Below are positions 8,054 through 12,717 of a stretch of DNA of 13,526 nucleotides, one piece after another. The translations under genes and the position numbers were made by a program. The notes beneath the pieces are model-generated. The model did not search any database and had not been told where the DNA came from. It saw nothing but the letters and a program-made list of their open reading frames with translations. Origin of the DNA: Candidatus Hydrogenedentota bacterium (lineage in GTDB: Bacteria > Hydrogenedentota > Hydrogenedentia > Hydrogenedentales > CAITNO01). Location: assembly GCA_903822375.1 (NCBI GenBank), contig CAIJOU010000861.1, positions 1-13,526 on the forward strand. The letters run 5' to 3'. Position 1 is the first letter of the stretch; each line of letters starts with the position of its first letter.

Positions 8054-8865
8054 GGTCGCGTCTCCTTCAAGTCGCACAGGGGCAGAGCTTCATCATGCAG
8101 TTCTCCGATGGTCGGTGCATCGCCGCACAGCGGACAGTGCGGATTGCGGCGAAGGGGAACCCTCCGGAAACTGAGGTCCAGCGCGTTGTACTTGAGCAGG
8201 GCATTGGTAAGCAGTTCGCCCTGGCGCAGCGCGTGCTTCACGGCCTCCGTGGCCTGCAACGCCCCCAGAACACCGGCCAGCACGCCCAACACGCCGGCCT
8301 GTGAGCAGGACGGCACGGCGCCGGGTGGCGGCGGACCGCCGAACACGCAGCGCAAACAGGCCGTTTCTCCCGGCAGCACGGTCAGCATCTGGCCTTCGAA
8401 ACGCAGAATGCCGGCATGAACGTAGGGTTTGCGTGAAAAGTGACAGGCGTCATTGATGAGAAACTTTGCGGCGAAGTTGTCCGTTCCGTCGATAATAAAG
8501 TCGTAGTCGGCAATGACCTCCGTGATATTGTCCGCCTGGAGAAAGAGCCGGTGTGTGTTCACGGTAATGTCCGGGTTGATGGCAACCATCTTCTCCGCCG
8601 CGGACAGCACCTTCTCGCGGCCAAGGTCCGCCGTCCGGTGCGCAATCTGGCGCTGGAGGTTCGTGATGTCGACCGTGTCCGCGTCGACAATGCCTATGGT
8701 CCCCACGCCGGCCGCGGCGAGATACAGCGCGGCAGGCGAACCCAGTCCGCCCGCACCCACTATCAGCACCCGTGCGGCAAGCAGTCTCTCCTGCCCGGCC
8801 AGGCCGACCTGTTCCAGGATGATGTGGCGGCTGTAACGCTCTATCTGAAGGTCAGTGAGTTCCAC
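8050..8865 (-). CDS. hcyF: E1-like adenylyltransferase, MoeB/ThiF/HcyF family
   Basis: A 271-residue ThiF/MoeB-type enzyme that adenylates the C-terminal glycine of a ubiquitin-like sulfur carrier. It shows the ATP-binding GAGGLGSPAAL (37-47), DADTVDITNLQRQ (61-73), DGTDN (126-130), a zinc site of two Cys pairs (CLRC at about 170-173 and CPLC at about 244-247), and a cysteine in SCSQAGVLG (about 187) at the place of the E1-type catalytic cysteine. No rhodanese domain is attached, unlike MOCS3-type homologues. The start is probably the GTG at 8865, which has GGGAGG 5 bases upstream; a GTG at 8871 (two residues more) would itself be part of that ribosome site. Placement between a sulfur carrier and a JAMM protease argues for HcyF rather than molybdopterin or thiamine synthesis. 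Confidence 0.85.
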   Translation of the reverse strand: MELTDLQIERYSRHIILEQVGLAGQERLLAARVLIVGAGGLGSPAALYLAAAGVGTIGIVDADTVDITNLQRQIAHRTADLGREKVLSAAEKMVAINPDITVNTHRLFLQADNITEVIADYDFIIDGTDNFAAKFLINDACHFSRKPYVHAGILRFEGQMLTVLPGETACLRCVFGGPPPPGAVPSCSQAGVLGVLAGVLGALQATEAVKHALRQGELLTNALLKYNALDLSFRRVPLRRNPHCPLCGDAPTIGELHDEALPLCDLKETRP

Positions 8866-9064
8866 GTCCACCTCCCATGAAATAGAAGAACTCGATCTGG
8901 TCGCCCTCTGAAAGGGTGATGCCGCCGTATTCCTCCCGGCGCAGGATGCGTCCGTTCAGTTCAATGGACACCTGGTCGGGGGATTTCACATGCTGCTCCG
9001 CCAGGAACTCCCCAAGCGCGGGCGCTTCTGTTTCCGTTACCTTGCCATTCACCGTCAGCTTCAT
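8852..9064 (-). CDS. hcyS: ThiS/MoaD-like sulfur carrier with a C-terminal tail, HcyS-like
   Basis: A 70-residue beta-grasp protein (MKLTVNGKVTE, a central IELNGRI strand, then GDQIEFFYFMGGG), typical of ThiS. Carriers of this family are adenylated on a C-terminal Gly-Gly and receive sulfur there as a thiocarboxylate. Here the glycines at 64-66 are followed by four more residues, RGTH, so the protein cannot be activated until the tail is cut; the JAMM protease two genes downstream is the obvious candidate. AAGGAGG lies about 6 bases before the ATG, which overlaps the metY stop as ATGA. The last codons overlap the start of hcyF and contain its ribosome site. Linkage to metY points to homocysteine synthesis rather than thiamine, but a ThiS role cannot be excluded by sequence alone. 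Confidence 0.85.
   Translation of the reverse strand: MKLTVNGKVTETEAPALGEFLAEQHVKSPDQVSIELNGRILRREEYGGITLSEGDQIEFFYFMGGGRGTH
8871..8876 (-). promoter_or_regulatory. Ribosome site of hcyF embedded in the Gly codons of hcyS
   Basis: GGGAGG, read on the minus strand, lies 5 bases before the GTG at 8865. The same bases form part of the GGA GGT GGA codons that encode the hcyS glycine run. The hcyF ribosome site thus overlaps the functional C-terminus of the carrier, and the reading frames overlap by 14 bases (20 if the GTG at 8871 is used). Confidence 0.6.
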
Positions 9065-10344
9065 GTTGCCTCCTTGACTGCGGTCGCGAACCCCGTGGCC
9101 GCCGCGATCGCCTGCTCGAAATCCTCAATTATGTCGTCAATGTCCTCAATCCCCACCGATACGCGCAGCATGTCGTCATGCACGCCCACGGCCTTGCGGT
9201 CCTCATCGGTGTACTCCTGATAGATAGTTGTCGCGGGGTGCAGCACCAGCGTCTTCGCATCGCCGATGTTGGTCATGTTCTTCGCCAGCCGCAACGCGTT
9301 GACGAAGGCCATGGCCCGTTGCCGGGTGCCCAGGCTGAAGGTGAGCACGCCGCCCGCGCTCCCGCCGAACCAGCGTTGCGCCCGGTCGTTGTAGGGGGAC
9401 GAGTTCAAGCCGGGATAGTTCACCCAGGAAATTTCAGGGTGCCTGCTCAGTTCCGATGCAAGGCGTTGCGCATTGGAGCAGTGTAAATCCATGCGCGGAC
9501 CCAGCGTTTCAAGACCCTGGAGCATCAGGAACGAGTTCATCGGCGCCGGACACCCGCCCAAATCGCGGTAGATGACCTTGCGCAGGTGCCCCAGGAAAGC
9601 AAACCTGCCCAGCCGCAGCGCTGTCTGCCGCAAATCTGGAAACAGGCCCCGACCCCAGTCATAGTTGCCGGTGTCGACCAATGCCCCGCCAATGGCCGTC
9701 CCATGGCCGTTAATGTACTTGGATGTGGAGAAGACCACGATGTCCGCGCCCAATAGGCCGGACTGGACGATAGTCGGAGGGGTGAGCGTGGTGTCCACCA
9801 CCAGCGGGATGTTGCGTTCGTGCGCCGCGTGGGCGATGCCCTCAATGTCCGGCACGTTCATGCGGGGATTGCCTATCGATTCCAGAAATATGACTTTGGT
9901 TCGTTCGCCAATACGCTTGCCAAACGAGTCCGCCTTGTCCGCGTTGGCATAGGTGGTGGTCACGCCAAAGCGGCCCAGCGTGTTGCTGAAGAGGGATATG
10001 GTGCCGCCGAAGATACCGTTGGCCGAAAGAATCTCGTCGCCCGAGCGCAGCAGGCCCATCATGGTTGCCGTAATGGCCGCCATGCCGCTGGCAGTGGCGA
10101 TGCATCCGGTTGCCGGTCCTTTTTGCCCCGCCTCAAGATCGGCCAGACGCTTTTCCAGGGCCTGCGTGGTCGGATTGGAAATGCGCGAATACACGTCTCC
10201 CGGCGCACGCCCGGCAAACACGTCGGCCAGTTCCTCGGCGGTTCCATAGGCATACGCCGCCGTCTGGTACACCGGGACGGCGGTGGCGCCCGTCACGGGG
10301 TCGGCTGTGTGTCCTCCGTGTATGGCTTGTGTTCGCGGTTTCAT
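9061..10344 (-). CDS. metY: O-acetylhomoserine sulfhydrylase
   Basis: A 427-residue enzyme of the Cys/Met metabolism PLP family (fold type I), close in length to known MetY proteins. Conserved blocks include YSRISNPT (52-59), ATASGMAA (83-90), ESIGNPRMNVPDI (155-167), VVDTTLTPP (182-190) and the PLP lysine K209 in VVFSTSKYINGHG. The C-terminus carries GDAKTLVLHPATT and LRVSVGIED, typical of MetY. It converts O-acetylhomoserine and a sulfur donor to homocysteine; in Wolinella the donor is the HcyS thiocarboxylate. AAGGAAAGGGAG precedes the ATG. It lies 23 bp after the flavin-protein gene and overlaps hcyS by four bases. Cystathionine gamma-synthase is the main alternative, but the context favours direct sulfhydrylation. 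Confidence 0.9.
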   Translation of the reverse strand: MKPRTQAIHGGHTADPVTGATAVPVYQTAAYAYGTAEELADVFAGRAPGDVYSRISNPTTQALEKRLADLEAGQKGPATGCIATASGMAAITATMMGLLRSGDEILSANGIFGGTISLFSNTLGRFGVTTTYANADKADSFGKRIGERTKVIFLESIGNPRMNVPDIEGIAHAAHERNIPLVVDTTLTPPTIVQSGLLGADIVVFSTSKYINGHGTAIGGALVDTGNYDWGRGLFPDLRQTALRLGRFAFLGHLRKVIYRDLGGCPAPMNSFLMLQGLETLGPRMDLHCSNAQRLASELSRHPEISWVNYPGLNSSPYNDRAQRWFGGSAGGVLTFSLGTRQRAMAFVNALRLAKNMTNIGDAKTLVLHPATTIYQEYTDEDRKAVGVHDDMLRVSVGIEDIDDIIEDFEQAIAAATGFATAVKEAT

Positions 10345-10367
10345 CGGGGCTCCCTTTCCTTCGCGGC

Positions 10368-10838
10368 CTATTGTGTCCGCACGAGCCGGTCAAGATGGAC
10401 AAATGCCGGGTGCTTTTCCGTTTCATTCCGTTGTCGCGCCGCCCAGGATTCGTCACGGAATTCCAACGGTTCAATAATCCATACGGCGGCAAGATCGATG
10501 TCACCCACCTGCCGCCTTAACGCCGTATAGTGCGTCTGAAATATCAGACCGCTGACATGGGCGCGCACCGCCAACCCGCGAATTTCATAACTGTTCCCGC
10601 CATAACCGGACACCGTGACTGTAACCGGGCGTTTGAACCAGATGCTGCGCACGAGGTTTCGGTTCGTTCTGGAGGATTCAAACCTTTCCAGATAAAGCAC
10701 GTTACCATCGTGGTCGAGCGTCAGCAGCGGGTCTACTTGGGCGCTGGGTGCGCCCCCTTCATCCACGGTCGCCAGCACCTTGACGGTGCCGGGAGCATAG
10801 AAAAGTTCGACAAGTTCTCGCGGTAATTCTATGGGCAT
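10368..10838 (-). CDS. PNPOx-like flavin-binding split-barrel protein
   Basis: A 156-residue protein with the look of the pyridoxamine 5'-phosphate oxidase-like superfamily: an N-terminal strand pair (VKVLATVDEGGAPSAQVDPL, 19-38), then DGNVLYLERFESSRTNRNL (44-62) and RPVTVTVSGY (70-79), the usual split-barrel layout with the cofactor-binding S/R/T/N stretch. Such proteins bind FMN, F420 or heme and have very diverse roles; I cannot assign a substrate. AAGGAGAA lies about 8 bases before the ATG. It is 27 bp after the radical SAM gene and 23 bp before metY, so it is part of the same transcript. It is not a standard component of the HcyS pathway. Confidence 0.75.
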   Translation of the reverse strand: MPIELPRELVELFYAPGTVKVLATVDEGGAPSAQVDPLLTLDHDGNVLYLERFESSRTNRNLVRSIWFKRPVTVTVSGYGGNSYEIRGLAVRAHVSGLIFQTHYTALRRQVGDIDLAAVWIIEPLEFRDESWAARQRNETEKHPAFVHLDRLVRTQ

Positions 10839-10865
10839 GACTTCATTCTCCTTGGTTCAGGACGC

Positions 10866-12125
10866 TCAGAGCAGGCGGGCCAAGTCGCTGTCCGGATGAT
10901 TCCCGCAGCGGCGGTAGTCATCGAAATCCACACCGAGTCCGTATTCCACGCGCAGGTCATGCAGCCCCTGTGCAAGACGAACGTAGTACTCCAGTGAGGC
11001 GTTCTTCTGGTCCCGGAAGTCCGAGCCCGGGCGCGGCACCCAGACGATGTAGACGGTGGTCACCCCTTGGGTGGCCAGTTCCTCAGCCTCTTCCAGTGTG
11101 CGCTGCAATGCCTCGTCCTCGGTTTTGAACCCATGCGGCTTGGCCAGTTCCACCCCGCCGACCAATCCGTTGCCGACGTTGCCGCGGCCGAAAATATCGA
11201 CCGCCCTGGCCAGTCGGCGTTTCCACTCCCTGTAGCCGACCCATTCCGCCTTGCCCGGGCACACCCAGTTGAAGATGTCTTCATTGAGCACCTCAATGTC
11301 GGCGGTGTAACTCGTCAGCCCCGTCTCAATGTAGATCTTCGCCAGTTGCTCTTCGTTGAAGGCTGTGGCGATAAGCTGACTCGGGAAGCGCCTGGTCTTG
11401 AACACCTCCCCCACCGCCTGAAGCAGCTCAATGTAGAAGTTCACCTCGCTGTCGAATGCCTTTTCACCCCGGGTGTCGCTCCCGGCGGTGAGACAGATGT
11501 TGGTGAACCGCCCGGGCTCCTTGAGCGCCTCAATAAGCGTCTCCTTCACGTCCTGCGGGCGAAGGCGTGTGGGAATCCCCCATTCTTTGCGCTGCTCTTT
11601 CACATGGTTGACGATGTCGCAATAGCGGCACCCTTTTCCGTTGGCCCAGAAGTGGCAGTAGCCGGACTGAAAAATGTTCAGCCGCTGCGGGCGCGCCGTG
11701 ATGACGTACTTCATGGGCACGCCTGAACTGGTGACCTTGTCGTAGTAGGCAGGCTCGGCCCACAGTTCCACGGGCTCCACCGGCGTCCCGGCGTCCGTCA
11801 ACCAGAGTTCCCCGTCCACAAGGTCCACGACATAGGGGTTTTGCTCGATTGGGGCCGTGTCCGTCAGAATCGTCGTGCCGTCGCGCAAAACGAGTGACTC
11901 GGGCACGGGTGTCAGCTGCCCGTCGCGTGCTCCAAATATGTAGGAACCACGCACCTGATGGCGTTTCGGGTCAACAACGGACAGGGCCGCTTCTGTGTAA
12001 TGGACGCCCCGGCGTTGGACGTCAATCTTGATCGCGATAAGGCGCGGAAACTGCGGGTACTTGGCGCAGACGTCATCGAGACTTAATTGTTGCGCGCGAA
12101 AAACCTGTTTCAGGGCAAGCGGCAT
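10866..12125 (-). CDS. Radical SAM protein with an atypical CX8CX2C cluster motif
   Basis: A 419-residue protein. Residues 1-145 form an N-terminal domain I do not recognise. The radical SAM core starts at about 146 with C157-HFWANGKG-C166-RY-C169, a spacing of CX8CX2C instead of the usual CX3CX2C. The codons are clean, so the spacing is not a frameshift. The downstream order fits a radical SAM barrel: LTAGSDTRGEKAF (212-224, a GGE-like position), FPSQLIATAF, a TADIEVLNED strand (274-283) and NVGNGLVGGVELAKP (316-330). Further cysteines are C289 (VCPG) and C407 (RRCGNHP). AAAGGGA lies 8 bases before the ATG, within the end of the 57-aa gene, from whose stop the ATG is 3 bp away, so the pair is probably translationally coupled. 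The reaction is unknown. It precedes the flavin protein and metY. Confidence 0.8.
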   Translation of the reverse strand: MPLALKQVFRAQQLSLDDVCAKYPQFPRLIAIKIDVQRRGVHYTEAALSVVDPKRHQVRGSYIFGARDGQLTPVPESLVLRDGTTILTDTAPIEQNPYVVDLVDGELWLTDAGTPVEPVELWAEPAYYDKVTSSGVPMKYVITARPQRLNIFQSGYCHFWANGKGCRYCDIVNHVKEQRKEWGIPTRLRPQDVKETLIEALKEPGRFTNICLTAGSDTRGEKAFDSEVNFYIELLQAVGEVFKTRRFPSQLIATAFNEEQLAKIYIETGLTSYTADIEVLNEDIFNWVCPGKAEWVGYREWKRRLARAVDIFGRGNVGNGLVGGVELAKPHGFKTEDEALQRTLEEAEELATQGVTTVYIVWVPRPGSDFRDQKNASLEYYVRLAQGLHDLRVEYGLGVDFDDYRRCGNHPDSDLARLL

Positions 12126-12128
12126 GAT

Positions 12129-12302
12129 TCATGTCCCTTTCACTAGTTGGCCAAGCTCTTGGGTGGAAACGACATTCACCTCCGGCTTGTCCGTTCGTTG
12201 TGGGTGTTGATACCCCGCCGCAGCCACCTCAAAGGGGCGGTCGTGATACTGCTGCAGGGCGAACCTGAAGACTTCGAGGGTGTCATAAAGCCACTTCAAC
12301 AT
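12129..12302 (-). CDS. 57-aa protein of unknown function, directly upstream of the radical SAM gene
   Basis: A short frame starting MLKWLYDTLEVFRFALQQYH and ending GQLVKGT, 57 residues. It has an excellent ribosome site, AGAAGGAGA, 7 bases before the ATG, and its stop is 3 bp from the radical SAM start, the geometry of a translationally coupled pair. The first 20 residues look like an amphipathic helix; the middle is polar with two prolines (HPQRTDKPEV). It has no cysteine, signal peptide or membrane segment. I recognise no family. It could be a small partner or chaperone of the radical SAM enzyme, or a peptide substrate; nothing in the sequence decides between these. Confidence 0.7.
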   Translation of the reverse strand: MLKWLYDTLEVFRFALQQYHDRPFEVAAAGYQHPQRTDKPEVNVVSTQELGQLVKGT

Positions 12303-12339
12303 GCGTCGCTCTCCTTCTGATGGGTGCGTCCCCCAATTT

Positions 12340-12351
12340 GTTCATATGAAC
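12340..12351. promoter_or_regulatory. 12-bp perfect palindrome GTTCATATGAAC, possible operator
   Basis: An exact 12-bp palindrome lies 38 bp before the start of the 57-aa gene, in the 82-bp gap after the prepilin-like peptide. Its size and AT-rich core suit a dimeric regulator, but no regulator gene is in the window and I see no second copy. Confidence 0.3.
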
Positions 12352-12384
12352 CTTAATGGAGCCCATCCTCTCCACACCGGCACC

Positions 12385-12504
12385 TTAGTCGGTCTTGCCG
12401 CTCCCAAAACTCTCCCAAAGGGCTGGCGTAAGAATCGCGGACAAAATTCCAAGGACTGCAATCGTCGCCAACAGGTTTATCCTCGTAAATCCTGATTCAT
12501 TCAT
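12385..12504 (-). CDS. 39-aa prepilin-like small peptide
   Basis: A 39-residue frame, MNESG then FTRINLLATIAVLGILSAIL and TPALWESFGSGKTD. This is the N-terminus of a type IV prepilin or pseudopilin (consensus G-FTLIELLVVIAIIGILAAI) with the peptidase cleavage glycine at residue 5, but with Asn instead of Glu at position +5 and no globular domain after the helix. AGGAAAGGA lies about 8 bases before the ATG at 12504. The frame is open upstream to 12576, but that region contains the promoter. It is first after the operon promoter. It may be a true small membrane peptide, a leader, or the stub of a decayed pilin gene. Confidence 0.6.
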   Translation of the reverse strand: MNESGFTRINLLATIAVLGILSAILTPALWESFGSGKTD

Positions 12505-12571
12505 GGATGTTTTCCTTTCCTGTTTCAGCAATCTACCGATTCTTTCCAGGGCAGAAAATGAACTTGTGCTG

Positions 12572-12601
12572 ATCATACCAAATTAAACCTGATAATTGCA
12601 A
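12572..12601 (-). promoter_or_regulatory. Sigma70-like promoter of the minus-strand sulfur operon
   Basis: Read on the minus strand, TTGCAA (12601-12596) and TATGAT (12577-12572) are separated by 18 bp. Transcription would start near 12565, about 60 bases before the prepilin-like peptide. The surrounding DNA is markedly AT-rich compared with the genes. No other promoter of similar quality was noticed before metY, so it may serve the whole run of genes down to 3780. Confidence 0.6.
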
Positions 12602-12619
12602 GCGTTATTTAGATGTTTA

Positions 12620-12648
12620 TTGCATGACCGGGGGCAATATGATATACA
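12620..12648 (+). promoter_or_regulatory. Sigma70-like promoter of the aminotransferase gene
   Basis: TTGCAT (12620-12625) and TATACA (12643-12648) are 17 bp apart, giving a start near 12655 and a leader of about 63 bases. It is back to back with the operon promoter, the two -35 boxes being 18 bp apart. Its -35 hexamer is identical to that of the porin promoter at 363. Confidence 0.6.
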
Positions 12649-12717
12649 TAAGGAATGAGAGCGGAATTATAGTATTTCTGCAAACGCACCATCGGACCCG
12701 AATAGACAGGAGGACCT

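Noticed and set aside
8054..8077. Eight-residue longer start of hcyD at 8077
   Set aside because: The internal ATG at 8053 has GAAGGAGA at good distance and forms an ATGA overlap like its neighbours.
12129..12302. The 57-aa protein as a definite RiPP precursor
   Set aside because: No cysteine, no leader/core boundary such as GG, no repeated core and no transporter or peptidase gene that would fit; kept only as one possibility.
12303..12565. SAM or other sulfur-related riboswitch in the operon leader
   Set aside because: I could not recognise a SAM-I, SAM-II or SAH aptamer pattern by eye, and the short coding frame occupies much of the leader; a covariance-model search would settle it.
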